A stretch of 64,000 nucleotides of DNA from Pseudonocardia humida (GTDB lineage: Bacteria; Actinomycetota; Actinomycetes; Mycobacteriales; Pseudonocardiaceae): positions 42,227 through 106,226 of the forward strand of contig NZ_JAGSOV010000059.1 in the NCBI RefSeq assembly GCF_023898865.1, written 5' to 3'. Both the position numbers and the translations under genes were made by a program. The notes beneath the pieces are model-generated. The model was not told where the DNA came from. It ran no database searches and worked only from the letters and a program-made list of their open reading frames with translations. Shown piece after piece: positions 16,198 through 26,818 of the stretch; the stretch's first letter is position 1; every line of letters starts with the position of its first letter.

Positions 16198-16818
16198 TCA
16201 GCTGAGCGCGTCGACCTGCTGGCCGATCGCCATCGTCAGCGCCGCCACCGTGGTCCCGGGCGGGACCGCCGAGGCCGCGACCGTGATGACATCCTCGCCC
16301 CGGACCAGCCCGGCGTAGACGCTGCTCCCGTCGAGCCGGCAGACGAACCCGGTGCCGACCGGCGCGCGCGACCCGGCGTCGCATACCTCGGCGAGCACGT
16401 CGAGCTGCGCCGCGACGGCCCGGTCGTCGGCCGCCGCGATGTCGACGGCGACGAACTCCCCACTCCGGGCGGGTGCCGGGGTCGGTGCCCGGTCCAGCCC
16501 CGTACCGGTGTCCGCACCGTCCGCTGCCGACGCCGCGGGTGCCGCGGCCGTCGGGGCCCCCGGCCCGGGGTCGTAGACGCAGCGGGTGTCGCTGGCCGTC
16601 GTCGCGTCCGGGGTCCAGGTGAGCCCGGTGGTGTCCGCCATCGCCTCGAGGTCGAGCAGGCAGGCGGCCGGCGGGGGAGGGGGCGGCGTCGGCGCGGCGC
16701 TCGGCCCGCCGGCGGTCGGCCCGGTGCCCGCGGCGGTCGTCGTGCAGCCGACCGCGCCGAGCGCGAGCAGGGCGGCCCCCAGCAGGGCGGATCGGGACCG
16801 GGCCGGCGGTGCGCTCAC
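16198..16818 (-). CDS. Putative secreted lipoprotein (DUF3558-like)
   Basis: The N-terminus is a lipoprotein signal: RSRS, hydrophobic core ALLGAALLALGA and lipobox AVGC with the acylated Cys at about residue 25. A Pro/Thr-rich spacer follows, then a ~150-residue globular part with an internal Ala-rich linker and conserved-looking Cys in ACLLDLEAM, TRCVYDPG, AEVCDAG and FVCRLDG, the four-Cys pattern of many actinobacterial DUF3558-type lipoproteins. The start at GTG 16818 is a best guess; several in-frame GTGs lie just upstream and none has a strong ribosome site. It faces rbpA and is downstream of the rhodanese gene. Export and anchoring are confident; function is unknown. Confidence 0.7.
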   Translation of the reverse strand: MSAPPARSRSALLGAALLALGAVGCTTTAAGTGPTAGGPSAAPTPPPPPPAACLLDLEAMADTTGLTWTPDATTASDTRCVYDPGPGAPTAAAPAASAADGADTGTGLDRAPTPAPARSGEFVAVDIAAADDRAVAAQLDVLAEVCDAGSRAPVGTGFVCRLDGSSVYAGLVRGEDVITVAASAVPPGTTVAALTMAIGQQVDALS

Positions 16819-16895
16819 GTCCCGCACGATGCCATGCGGCACCCCGCCGACCGGTCGCACCCCCGCGGCGCCGCTCCTCGCGGGCGGTGCGGCCC

Positions 16896-17324
16896 TCAGC
16901 AGCCGCAGGGCACGGTCAGCGGGTCGGGATCGGCGGTGACGACGCCGTCGTCGGTCTGCACGGGCAGGCCCTCCCGGGTCCAGTACTCGATGCCGCCGAG
17001 CATCTCCCGGACCCGGAACCCGGCCCGGGCCAGCCGCAGCGCAGCCCGCGTCGCGCCGTTGCAGGCCGGCCCCCAGCAGTAGGTCACCACCGGGACCGCG
17101 GGGTCGAGGTCGGCGGGCAGCTGGGCGGTCGGGAGGTGGCGCGCCCCGGGGATCCGCCCACCGGCCCACGCGGCGGCGCTGCGCGTGTCGACCAGCACGA
17201 AGTCGGCGGAGCCGTCGGACAGCGCGGCGTGGACGTCGGAGACGTCGGTCTGGAACTCCAGCCGGGCGGTGAAGAACGCGACGGCGTCGGTGGTGGGGTC
17301 GGTGGTGGGCGCGGTGGTGGGCAC
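16896..17324 (-). CDS. Rhodanese-like domain protein
   Basis: Single-domain rhodanese homologue of 142 aa. Key features are the CH2A-like FVLVDTRSAAAWAGGRIPGA and the active-site loop YCWGPACNGATRAAL, in which the first Cys occupies the persulfide position and a second Cys lies four residues on. A short C-terminal Cys pair (VPCGC) ends the protein. GTG 17324 is chosen because a -10-like TAGCGT sits exactly 7 bases upstream on this strand; an earlier TTG-type start would overlap the divergent Lrp gene. Divergent transcription with the Lrp/AsnC regulator suggests it is a target of that regulator. Confidence 0.8.
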   Translation of the reverse strand: MPTTAPTTDPTTDAVAFFTARLEFQTDVSDVHAALSDGSADFVLVDTRSAAAWAGGRIPGARHLPTAQLPADLDPAVPVVTYCWGPACNGATRAALRLARAGFRVREMLGGIEYWTREGLPVQTDDGVVTADPDPLTVPCGC

Positions 17325-17331
17325 GGCGCTG

Positions 17332-17337
17332 ACGCTA
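17332..17337 (-). promoter_or_regulatory. -10 element (TAGCGT) of leaderless rhodanese transcript
   Basis: TAGCGT on the minus strand, 7 bases before GTG 17324, without any ribosome site; faces the Lrp gene promoter 38 bp away. Confidence 0.55.
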
Positions 17338-17374
17338 GGAAGATCAGGGCTCGGGGAGAAGAAGACATCCACGG

Positions 17375-17380
17375 TAGATT
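17375..17380 (+). promoter_or_regulatory. -10 element (TAGATT) of leaderless Lrp/AsnC transcript
   Basis: TAGATT followed by exactly 6 bases and then ATG 17387; no ribosome site. Back-to-back with the rhodanese promoter in a 62-bp intergenic space, where the Lrp product probably binds. Confidence 0.6.
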
Positions 17381-17386
17381 CGGGCC

Positions 17387-17872
17387 ATGACCGTGGATTC
17401 ACTCGACGACATCGACTACCGCCTCCTGGAAGCCCTGCAGGAGGACGGTCGGGCGAGCTATGCCGTCCTGGGTCGCACGGTCGGGCTGTCGCCGAGCGCG
17501 GTCACCGAGCGGGTGCGCAGGCTGGAGGAGTCCGGGGTGATCACCGGCTACCGCTGCGACGTCGACCCCGAGCGCATCGGCCTGGTGATCCGCGCGCTGG
17601 TGCGGCTGCGCTACCCGAACGCCAACTACCGCCCCTTCCACGACCTGCTCGACAGCACGCCGGAGATCATCGAGGCGCACCACGTGACGGGGGAGGACTG
17701 CTTCGTGCTGACCGTGCTGGCCCGCTCGATGCGCCACCTCGAAGAGGTCACCGGGCGGATCGGCGGGCTGGGCGCGGTGACCACCAGCGTCGTCTACTCC
17801 AGCCCGCTGCCGCACCGCCCCGCCCTGGCCGCCGCCCGCCCCACCCGGGCCGACGGGCGCCGTCGCGCCTGA
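17387..17872 (+). CDS. Lrp/AsnC family transcriptional regulator
   Basis: A 161-aa Lrp-type regulator: N-terminal HTH (DDIDYRLLEALQEDGRASYA, then VLGRTVGLSPSAVTERVRRL with ESGVITGYR) followed by the RAM ligand-binding domain (GLVIRALVRLRYPN ... HHVTGEDCFVLTVLARSMRHLEEV). Such proteins form octamers that sense amino acids. ATG 17387 is 6 bases downstream of a TAGATT -10 box, implying a leaderless mRNA. The divergent rhodanese gene suggests sulfur-amino-acid sensing, but this is only inference from context. Confidence 0.92.
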   Translation: MTVDSLDDIDYRLLEALQEDGRASYAVLGRTVGLSPSAVTERVRRLEESGVITGYRCDVDPERIGLVIRALVRLRYPNANYRPFHDLLDSTPEIIEAHHVTGEDCFVLTVLARSMRHLEEVTGRIGGLGAVTTSVVYSSPLPHRPALAAARPTRADGRRRA

Positions 17873-17913
17873 GCGGCTGGCGCGCCCGCCCGGTCGGACC
17901 GGTGGTGCGCCGG

Positions 17914-18342
17914 TCAGCCGGGGAGGCCCGTCAGCAGGGCGCCGGGGCCCGCGGTGTCGGCGCCCGCGGCCCGCACGCGGTCGCGCAGCTCGCGGTCGGC
18001 GGTCACGACCAGCCGGTCGTCGCCGTCGAGCTCCCCGACGAGGGCGACGATCGCGGAGTCGCCGTCGCGGTCGGCGCGGACGACGTCGAGCAGCGCGTGC
18101 GTGGACAGGTCCTCGACGCGGGCCGCCTCGCCCTCCAGGACGAGGTGCAGCCGCAGGGACCGGTCCGCGGGCTGCCCGAGCGCCGCGGCCAGCTCGCGGG
18201 TGCCGGTGGTCAGCAGGGCCACGAGCTGCCCGGTCAGCCGGCGCGCGGCGCCGGGGCGGTCCCGCCACCAGCCGTCGGGGCGGGAGCCGACGACGTTGGC
18301 CCCGTCCACGACGACGTGCAGCGGACCCGGTTCGGCGGCCAC
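17914..18342 (-). CDS. NYN/PIN-like RNase-fold protein (YacP-type)
   Basis: 142-aa single-domain protein opening with HVVVDGANVVGSRPDGWWRD, the metal-binding Asp plus GxN motif of NYN (Nedd4-BP1/YacP) nucleases, and closing with VALVGELDGDDRLVVTADRELRDRV, which carries further conserved acidic residues for the PIN-like active site. Length fits the minimal fold. GTG 18342 lies one base from the pgl stop, so it is probably the last gene of the tkt-to-pgl operon. It probably cleaves or processes RNA; its target is unknown. Confidence 0.75.
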   Translation of the reverse strand: MAAEPGPLHVVVDGANVVGSRPDGWWRDRPGAARRLTGQLVALLTTGTRELAAALGQPADRSLRLHLVLEGEAARVEDLSTHALLDVVRADRDGDSAIVALVGELDGDDRLVVTADRELRDRVRAAGADTAGPGALLTGLPG

Positions 18343-18343
18343 G

Positions 18344-19123
18344 TCAGGCGATGTGCGGGACGAGGTCGCGGGGCAGCTTGGCCGCCGCGGCCCGGTCGAG
18401 CAGCCAGCGGGTGCGCCGGCGACCGGTGGCGCCGGCCACCGGGATCGCCACTTCGCCCGCCCCGCCCAGGGCCATGGCCACCGCGGCCGCCTTGGCCTCG
18501 CCGGTGGTGATGATCCAGACCTCGGCCGCGGTGCGGATCGCGGGCAGGGTGAGCGACACGCGGGTCGGCGGGGGCTTCGGGCAGCCGTGCACCGCCACCA
18601 CCGAGCGCTCGGTCTCGTACACGGCGGGGGAGTGCGGGAAGACCGAGGCGGTGTGGCCCTCGCCGCCCATGCCCAGCATCAGCACGTCGAACGAGGGCAC
18701 CGGGCCGTGGTCCTCCGGGCGGGCCGCCCGGCGCAGCAGCGCCGCGTACTCCTCGGCCGCCGCCTCCGCCCCGGACGGGCCCGTGCCGGTGTCGGCGCCC
18801 ATCGCGAACACCTTGGCCGGGTGGACCGGGACGTGGTCGAGCAGGGCCTCGCGGGCCTGGGTCTCGTTGCGCTCGGGGTGGCCCGGCGGCAGGAACCGCT
18901 CGTCGCCCCAGTAGAACTCGACGCGGCCCCAGTCGACGGCGTCGCGGGCGACGGTGGCCCGGATCTGCTCCAGCATCGCGATGCCGACGCCACCGCCGGT
19001 GAGCACGATCTTCGGCGTGTTGCCCGCGGCCTGCAGGTCGACCAGCCGGGTGATCAGCCGGGCGGCCGCGGCCGCCGCGAGCACGTCGGGGTGGGCGTGC
19101 ACGGCGATGTCGGCGGCGGCCAT
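18344..19123 (-). CDS. pgl: 6-phosphogluconolactonase
   Basis: Hydrolyses 6-phosphogluconolactone, the second oxidative pentose-phosphate step. The 259-aa DevB/SOL-type protein contains the sugar-phosphate-isomerase-like fold with IVLTGGGVGIAMLEQI, VEFYWGDERFLPPGHPERN and FDVLMLGMGGEGHTASVFPHS, the last carrying the catalytic His. ATG 19123 follows GGAGGGAG with correct spacing. opcA is 35 bp upstream and zwf beyond it, so three functions of the oxidative branch are contiguous. Confidence 0.95.
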   Translation of the reverse strand: MAAADIAVHAHPDVLAAAAAARLITRLVDLQAAGNTPKIVLTGGGVGIAMLEQIRATVARDAVDWGRVEFYWGDERFLPPGHPERNETQAREALLDHVPVHPAKVFAMGADTGTGPSGAEAAAEEYAALLRRAARPEDHGPVPSFDVLMLGMGGEGHTASVFPHSPAVYETERSVVAVHGCPKPPPTRVSLTLPAIRTAAEVWIITTGEAKAAAVAMALGGAGEVAIPVAGATGRRRTRWLLDRAAAAKLPRDLVPHIA

Positions 19124-19158
19124 GCCCACACTCCCTCCTCGCGGTGCGTCGGCGCCGG

Positions 19159-20124
19159 TCACGAGCTGGTGGCCAGCGTCGGCGCGGACACCGGGGCATC
19201 GAGGTCGGCGACCCGTCCGATCCCGGCCAGCGCGGCCCCGTAGATCTCGTCGGGGTCGAGCCGGCGCAGCTCCTCGGCGAGGCAGTCTCGCACCTCGCGG
19301 CGGGCCAGCGCGACCAACCGGTCGGGTTGTCCCGGTTGGCTGAGCCGCCCGACGCGCCCGTCCGGGCGGACGAGCTCGATCGGACCCGAGGCCCGCTCCA
19401 GGCGCACCGAGACCATGCCCTTGCCGGTGGTGGCCGGGCGGCGCTCGACGGCGGCGTCCAGCCGGGCGGCGAGCCACCCGGCCAGCAGGTCGGCGGAGGG
19501 GGAGACCCGCTCGCCGACGACGGTGACGTGGGTGATGGGCTCGAAGGGCGGGGCGTCCATCGCGGTGGCCAGCAGCGCGCGCCAGAACGTCAGCCGCGAC
19601 CAGGCGAGGTCGGTGTCGCCGGCGCGGTGGCCCACCCGGCGCTGGGCGAGCGCGGCGACCGGGTCGGCGCAGGCGAGCGCGTCGGTGATGCGGCGCTGGG
19701 CCAGCCTGCCCACCTCGTCCTCGGCCGGGACGTCCGGCGCGTCGCCCGGCCACCAGGCGACGACCGGCGCGTCGGGCAGCAGCAGCGGCATCACCATGCC
19801 GGCCGCGGCGCCGTTGTCGGCCAGCGCGCCGTAGCCGCGCAGCACGATGACCTCGCTGGCCCCGGCGTCGCCGCCGACCCGGATCTGCGCGTCCAACCGG
19901 GGCGCGGCCTCCCGGTACCCGCGGGCCAGCACGATGACCCGGCACGGGTGCTCGCGGCTGGCCTCGTTCGCGGCGTCGATGGCGTCCTCGGTGGTGGCCC
20001 CGTCGTCGGTGATGATCACCAGGGTGAGCACCCGGCCCAGCGCGAGCACGCCGCCGCTCTCGCGCAGCTGGACCAGCTTCTTGTTGACCTTCGAGATGTT
20101 CGTCGAGGGCAGATCGACGATCAT
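19159..20124 (-). CDS. opcA: Glucose-6-phosphate dehydrogenase assembly/allosteric protein OpcA
   Basis: OpcA is required for G6PDH activity in cyanobacteria and is conserved next to zwf in actinobacteria. The 321-aa product begins MIVDLPSTNISKVNKKLVQL and contains LTLVIITDD, HPCRVIVLARG, the Trp-rich APVVAWWPGDAP and the segment LAWSRLTFWRALLATAMDAP characteristic of the family. ATG 20124 has GAGGAG upstream. It sits between zwf (31 bp upstream) and pgl. Role as a redox-sensitive activator of Zwf is inferred from homologues. Confidence 0.93.
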   Translation of the reverse strand: MIVDLPSTNISKVNKKLVQLRESGGVLALGRVLTLVIITDDGATTEDAIDAANEASREHPCRVIVLARGYREAAPRLDAQIRVGGDAGASEVIVLRGYGALADNGAAAGMVMPLLLPDAPVVAWWPGDAPDVPAEDEVGRLAQRRITDALACADPVAALAQRRVGHRAGDTDLAWSRLTFWRALLATAMDAPPFEPITHVTVVGERVSPSADLLAGWLAARLDAAVERRPATTGKGMVSVRLERASGPIELVRPDGRVGRLSQPGQPDRLVALARREVRDCLAEELRRLDPDEIYGAALAGIGRVADLDAPVSAPTLATSS

Positions 20125-20155
20125 GGACGGCTCCTCGTGGGGTACTGCGCGGTGG

Positions 20156-21706
20156 TCACGGACGGCGCCAGGTGCGCCCGGTGCGGGCCAGCATCCGGTT
20201 GGCCGACTCCGGGCCCCAGCTGCCTGCCGGGTACGGGTCGGGCCCGGCGTCCTGGGCGGCCCAGTGCTCGATCACCGGGTCGAGGATCTCCCAGGAGCGC
20301 TCGACCTCGTCGTTGACCGGGAACAGCGACGGCTCGCCCAGCAGCACGTCGAGGATGAGCCGTTCGTAGGCCTCCGGGGAGGCCTCGGTGAACGCGGTGC
20401 CGTAGCCGAAGTCCATGGTGACGTCGCGGACCTCCATCTGGCTGCCCGGCACCTTCGACCCGAACCGCATGGTGACGCCCTCGTCGGGCTGCACCCGCAC
20501 GACGATCGCGTTCTGCCCGAGCTCCTCGGTCATGGTGGAGTCGAACGGCAGGTGCGGCGCCCGCTTGAAGATGATGGCGATCTCGGTGACGCGCCTGCCC
20601 AGCCGCTTGCCGGTGCGCAGGTAGAACGGCACCCCGGCCCAACGGCGGGTGGCCACCTCGCAGGTGATCGCGGCGTAGGTCTCGGTGCGCGACTCGGGGT
20701 CGAAGCCCTCCTCCTGCGTGAGCCCGCGCACCTTCTCACCGCCCTGCCAGCCGCCCTCGTACTGGCCGCGGGCCGTGGTCTCGTGCAGCGGGCCGACCAG
20801 CTTGGTCGCGTTCAGCACCTTGATCTTCTCGGCGCGCAGCTCGTCGGAGGAGAACGCGACCGGCTCCTCCATGGCGGTGAACGCCAGCAGCTGCAGCAGG
20901 TGGTTCTGGATGACGTCGCGGGCCGCGCCGATGCCGTCGTAGTAGCCGGCGCGCCCGCCCAGCCCGATGTCCTCGGCCATGGTGATCTGCACCTGGTCGA
21001 TGTAGTGGGCGTTCCAGATGGGCTCGAACAGCTGGTTGGCGAAGCGCATCGCCAGCACGTTCTGCACCGTCTCCTTGCCGAGGTAGTGGTCGATGCGGAA
21101 CACCGAGTCCTCGGGGAAGACGTCGTTGACGATGGCGTTGAGCTCGCGCGCGGATCGCAGGTCGTGGCCGAAGGGCTTCTCGATGACGACCCGGCGCCAC
21201 TGGTCGCCGTTCTGGGCGGACAGCCCCGAGCGGGCCAGCTGCTTGCACACCACCGGGAACGCGCCCGGCGGGATGGACAGGTAGAAGGCGTGGTTGCCGC
21301 CGGTGCCCCGGACCCGGTCGAGGTCGCGGACGGTCTTCTCCAGCTGGTCGAACGACGCGTCGTCGTCGAAGCTGCCGGGCACGAACCGGAAGCCCTCGGC
21401 GAGGCGGTCCCACACCGACTGGCGGAACGGGGTGCGGGCGTGCTCGCGCACCGCCTCGTAGACCACGTTGCCGAAGTCCTGGTCGGCCCAGTCGCGGCGG
21501 GCGAAGCCGGTCAGCGCGAAGCCCGGCGGCAGCAGCCCGCGGTTGGCCAGGTCGTAGATGGCCGGCATCAGCTTCTTGCGGGACAGGTCCCCGGTCACGC
21601 CGAAGATGACCAGGCCGCAGGGCCCCGCGATCCGCGGGAGCCGCTTGTCGCGGGGATCGCGCAGCGGGTTCACCCACTGCGCGGTCCCGGTCGTGCTGGC
21701 GCTCAT
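20156..21706 (-). CDS. zwf: Glucose-6-phosphate 1-dehydrogenase
   Basis: Oxidises glucose 6-phosphate to 6-phosphogluconolactone with NADP. The 516-aa enzyme shows the coenzyme motif VIFGVTGDLSRKKLMPAIY, the EKPFGHD segment, the substrate/catalytic signature RIDHYLGKETVQN (with the His-Tyr-Lys cluster) and C-terminal YERLILDVLLGEPSLF. The length is normal. ATG 21706 is preceded by GAGGAGA. It is followed by opcA, consistent with the OpcA-dependent actinobacterial isoform, and preceded by the pgi-like gene 66 bp away. Confidence 0.97.
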   Translation of the reverse strand: MSASTTGTAQWVNPLRDPRDKRLPRIAGPCGLVIFGVTGDLSRKKLMPAIYDLANRGLLPPGFALTGFARRDWADQDFGNVVYEAVREHARTPFRQSVWDRLAEGFRFVPGSFDDDASFDQLEKTVRDLDRVRGTGGNHAFYLSIPPGAFPVVCKQLARSGLSAQNGDQWRRVVIEKPFGHDLRSARELNAIVNDVFPEDSVFRIDHYLGKETVQNVLAMRFANQLFEPIWNAHYIDQVQITMAEDIGLGGRAGYYDGIGAARDVIQNHLLQLLAFTAMEEPVAFSSDELRAEKIKVLNATKLVGPLHETTARGQYEGGWQGGEKVRGLTQEEGFDPESRTETYAAITCEVATRRWAGVPFYLRTGKRLGRRVTEIAIIFKRAPHLPFDSTMTEELGQNAIVVRVQPDEGVTMRFGSKVPGSQMEVRDVTMDFGYGTAFTEASPEAYERLILDVLLGEPSLFPVNDEVERSWEILDPVIEHWAAQDAGPDPYPAGSWGPESANRMLARTGRTWRRP

Positions 21707-21772
21707 CGTTCTCCTCGGTCCTACGTCACGAACGTCGTTGTCGCGGGGGACGGGGTGCGCCCGCTCCCGCGC

Positions 21773-23350
21773 TCAGAGCTGCTGGACGGCCTTGGCCAGG
21801 GTGACCAGGCCGGCGATCCGGTCGACGAAGTGCAGGCGCAGCACGCGGCGGCCGTTCGCGGCCAGCGCCGCGGCGTCCGCGTCGGCCGTGGCCCGTTGCC
21901 GCTCACCCAGCTCCTCCGGCCGCTCGCCCGGCTCCGCGGCGTCCCCGGTCAGCTGGCAGACCACCGGGGCGTCCGGACCGCCCTCGTCGTACTGGCCGGT
22001 GCCGGCCAGGCAGCGCGGCGCCCACCCGAAGGTGGTGGTCAACCCGGTGCGGCGGGCCAGCTCCAGCCGCAGCACCGCGGCGGAGGCGTCGCTCTCCCGG
22101 TCAAGATAGGCGTGCACGGCCAGGTGGGTGGGCGCCGCGCCGGACGGGTCGACGAGCGCGCGCAGCGCGTCGGCGACCGTGTCGGTGCCCGCGGGCAGCC
22201 AGCTCCCGCCGCGCACCGCGACGGCGCCGTCGACGAAGCCGTCGACGAACGCGGTGGCGGTGTCGGCGGGGGGTCGGGTCCCGGCGGGGCGGTGGGTGGG
22301 GTCGACGGCGAGCAGGTGCGCGGCCACCGCCACGGCGTGCTGCCAGAGCAGCACCTGACCCGCGGCCGAGCCCTCGGTGCGCAGTCCGGGCCCGCCGTCG
22401 GTGCGCTCGACCAGTGCCGGGGCCGCTCCGGTGCCGGCGACGGGGCCGGCGACCTCGATGGCCAGCGCGCCGTCCGGGACGCCCGCGGAGCGGACCAGGT
22501 CGGCGAGCGGGGCGTCGGGGTCGTCGAGGCGGACCGCCAGCGGCCCGCGCCCGTCCTTGCCCAGCCCGCCGGCGATCAGCTCGGTGGCGTACTCCACCAG
22601 CGCCGGCGTGCCGGTCAGCGCGACGGTGGGGGCCGCGGCCAGGATCGCGCCCAGCACCAGCGCGGGGTTGTCGGGCGAGTCCTCGGCCAGCGCCGCGGCG
22701 GCCACGTCCGCACCGGCCAGCAGGACGCCGATGTCGGCTCCGGCCAGACCGGCGGGGACGAGCGTGTACGCGCTGAGCGACGACCACAGCCCGGACACGT
22801 CCGGGGGGCCGGCGAGCAGGGTGGCCCCGCTCGCCCGCCGGGCCAGCGGCCCGTCCGGGACGTCGATGAGCACGGTGTGCCGCTCGGCGGGCAGGCCCTC
22901 GGCGATCAGCGCCTCGGTCACCACCTCGTGCACCAGGGCGACCGACTCGGCCTCGGGACCGGTCGCGCCCGGGGGCAGCACGGTGACCAGCGCGGTGGTG
23001 TCCAGGTCGCCGGCCAGCACGTCGGCCACCGACTCCGGGTCGGCGGTGTCCAGCACGATCAGCCCGGTGCCGGGTGCGGTGCCGACGCCGAGCCCCTCGA
23101 CCGCCACGCCCACCCCGGCCGTGGTGACGAGCACGATCCGGTGCAGGCCGGCCACCCGGAGCGTCTCGCCCAGCGCGGACACCGCGCCGACCATCGGCCG
23201 GGCGCTGCGGGCGGCGCGGACCCAGCCCGGCCAGGCGGCCCCGGGCCAGAGCGCGGGGTCGCCCGCGGCGACGCGGCTCGCGACGGAGCCGCCCACCAGG
23301 TCGGACACGACCCCGGTGGGCGGCTCGGCGGCGCGGTCCGGCGAGCTCAC
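21773..23350 (-). CDS. Glucose-6-phosphate isomerase-like protein, probably catalytically impaired
   Basis: A 525-aa SIS-fold protein matching the short actinobacterial Pgi type that occurs beside transaldolase. Recognisable segments include MVGAVSALGETLRVAGLHRIVLVTT, written here as MVGAVSALGE, SAYTLVPAGLAGADI, LGKDGRGPLAVRL and FGWAPRCLAGTGQYDEGGPD. Compared with the family consensus I recall, the G-G-R-[FY]-S signature reads S-G-L-W-S (Arg lost) and the GQ-[LY]-H-K-G-G-P motif reads GQYDEGGP (His-Lys replaced by Asp-Glu). These are substrate-binding and catalytic positions, so it may be a pseudoenzyme or altered in substrate. The start is GTG 23350, 33 bp after tal, with a weak ribosome site. 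It is intact and long, so under some selection. Confidence 0.75.
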   Translation of the reverse strand: MSSPDRAAEPPTGVVSDLVGGSVASRVAAGDPALWPGAAWPGWVRAARSARPMVGAVSALGETLRVAGLHRIVLVTTAGVGVAVEGLGVGTAPGTGLIVLDTADPESVADVLAGDLDTTALVTVLPPGATGPEAESVALVHEVVTEALIAEGLPAERHTVLIDVPDGPLARRASGATLLAGPPDVSGLWSSLSAYTLVPAGLAGADIGVLLAGADVAAAALAEDSPDNPALVLGAILAAAPTVALTGTPALVEYATELIAGGLGKDGRGPLAVRLDDPDAPLADLVRSAGVPDGALAIEVAGPVAGTGAAPALVERTDGGPGLRTEGSAAGQVLLWQHAVAVAAHLLAVDPTHRPAGTRPPADTATAFVDGFVDGAVAVRGGSWLPAGTDTVADALRALVDPSGAAPTHLAVHAYLDRESDASAAVLRLELARRTGLTTTFGWAPRCLAGTGQYDEGGPDAPVVCQLTGDAAEPGERPEELGERQRATADADAAALAANGRRVLRLHFVDRIAGLVTLAKAVQQL

Positions 23351-23383
23351 CGACGCGACCGCGGGAACGGTGGGACCGACAAC

Positions 23384-24493
23384 TCAGCCGGCCGACTCGA
23401 GCTGGCCCTTGACCGTCTCCTGCAGCTCGGCCCAGGACTTCTCGAACTTGTCGACGCCCTCGTCCTCGAGGGTGAGGAACACGTCGGTCAGGTCGACGCC
23501 CTGGGCGGCCACCGCGTCGAAGACCTCCTGGGCCTGCGCCGCGGTGCCGGTTACCGTGTCCCCGGTGACCTCGCCGTGGTCGGCGAAGGCGGTGAGGGTC
23601 TTCTCCGGCATGGTGTTGACCACGTCGGCCACGACCAGCTCGCTGACGTACATGGTGTCGGAGTAGTCGGGGTTCTTGACCCCGGTCGAGGCCCACAGCG
23701 GCCGCTGCGGGCGCGCGCCCTTGGCCGCCAGCGCCTTCCACCGGTCGGAGGAGAAGACCTCCTGGTAGGCGGCGTAGGCGAGGCGGGAGTTGGCCACCGC
23801 GGCCTTGCCGCGCAGCGCGAGCGCCGCGTCGGTGCCGATCGCGTCCAGCCGCTTGTCGATCTCGGCGTCGACCCGGGAGACGAAGAAGCTGGCCACCGAG
23901 GCGATCCGGGACAGCTCCTGGCCGTTGGCCGCGGCCTGCTCCAGGCCGTCGAGGTAGGCGCCCATGACCGCGCGGTAGCGCTCCACGGAGAAGATCAGCG
24001 TGACGTTGACGCTGATCCCCTCGGCGAGCGCGCGGGTGATCGCCGACAGGCCGGCCTCGGTGGCCGGGATCTTGATCAGCAGGTTCGGCCGGTCGACGGC
24101 CTTCCACAGGTCGATGGCCTGCGCCAGGGTGCCGTCGGCGTCGCGGGCCAGGCCCGGCTCGACCTCGAGCGAGACCCGCCCGTCGACCCCGCCGCTGGTC
24201 TCCCAGGTGCCGCTGAACACGTCGCAGGCCTGCTGGACGTCGGCCACGGTGATCTCGCGGATGGCGTCGTCGACCGAGGCGCCGCGGGCGGCGAGCTCGC
24301 GGACCTGCTCGTTGTAGGCGGCGCCGTCCGAGAGCGCCGAGGCGAAGATGGTCGGGTTGGTGGTGACCCCGACGACGTGCTTCTCGCTGATCAGCTGCTG
24401 CAGGTTGCCGCTGCGCAGCCGCTCGCGCGACAGGTCGTCGAGCCAGATGGACACGCCGGCCGCGGCGAGCGCGGCCAGCCGGTCGTTGGTCAT
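23384..24493 (-). CDS. tal: Transaldolase
   Basis: Transfers dihydroxyacetone units between sedoheptulose 7-phosphate and glyceraldehyde 3-phosphate. The 369-aa TIM-barrel protein has SIWLDDLSRERLRSG, VVGVTTNPTIFASAL and the Schiff-base lysine in RPNLLIKIPATEAGL, with RPLWASTGVKNPDYSD and TMPEKTLTAF near the C-terminus, typical of the longer actinobacterial (TalB-like/mycobacterial) subfamily. ATG 24493 is preceded by AAAGGGGA. It lies 14 bp after tkt and 33 bp before the pgi-like gene on the same strand. Confidence 0.97.
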   Translation of the reverse strand: MTNDRLAALAAAGVSIWLDDLSRERLRSGNLQQLISEKHVVGVTTNPTIFASALSDGAAYNEQVRELAARGASVDDAIREITVADVQQACDVFSGTWETSGGVDGRVSLEVEPGLARDADGTLAQAIDLWKAVDRPNLLIKIPATEAGLSAITRALAEGISVNVTLIFSVERYRAVMGAYLDGLEQAAANGQELSRIASVASFFVSRVDAEIDKRLDAIGTDAALALRGKAAVANSRLAYAAYQEVFSSDRWKALAAKGARPQRPLWASTGVKNPDYSDTMYVSELVVADVVNTMPEKTLTAFADHGEVTGDTVTGTAAQAQEVFDAVAAQGVDLTDVFLTLEDEGVDKFEKSWAELQETVKGQLESAG

Positions 24494-24507
24494 GGCTTGT
24501 TCCCCTT

Positions 24508-26595
<2,088 letters not shown>

Positions 26596-26663
26596 GGCAA
26601 CGTTCCCTCGGTCGGAGTGGGGGCGGCAGGCGGTACGCGGCGAAGCGTCCGACTCTGCGCGCC

Positions 26664-26669
26664 AGCCTA
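26664..26669 (-). promoter_or_regulatory. Candidate -10 element (TAGGCT) of the tkt operon
   Basis: TAGGCT on the minus strand, about 70 bases before the tkt start in the tkt-ctaB divergent region; identical to the -10 proposed for uvrC. No good -35 match was found. Confidence 0.35.
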
Positions 26670-26752
26670 GCGACGACGGCCTGCGACATGTGATCAGCGC
26701 GTGACCGTTCATCCATCGGCTACCCGCCAAGCCCGGACCTCACGCACGGGGC

Positions 26753-26758
26753 TATCAT
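26753..26758 (+). promoter_or_regulatory. Candidate -10 element (TATCAT) of ctaB
   Basis: TATCAT on the plus strand, 60 bases before the ctaB GTG, in an AT-richer patch; divergent from the tkt promoter. A -35 is not evident. Confidence 0.35.
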
Positions 26759-26818
26759 CGACAAGCCGTAGAACACCGAAGTTGCGACGTTCCCACCACA
26801 GTCTTTGCGAGGTAGCCG

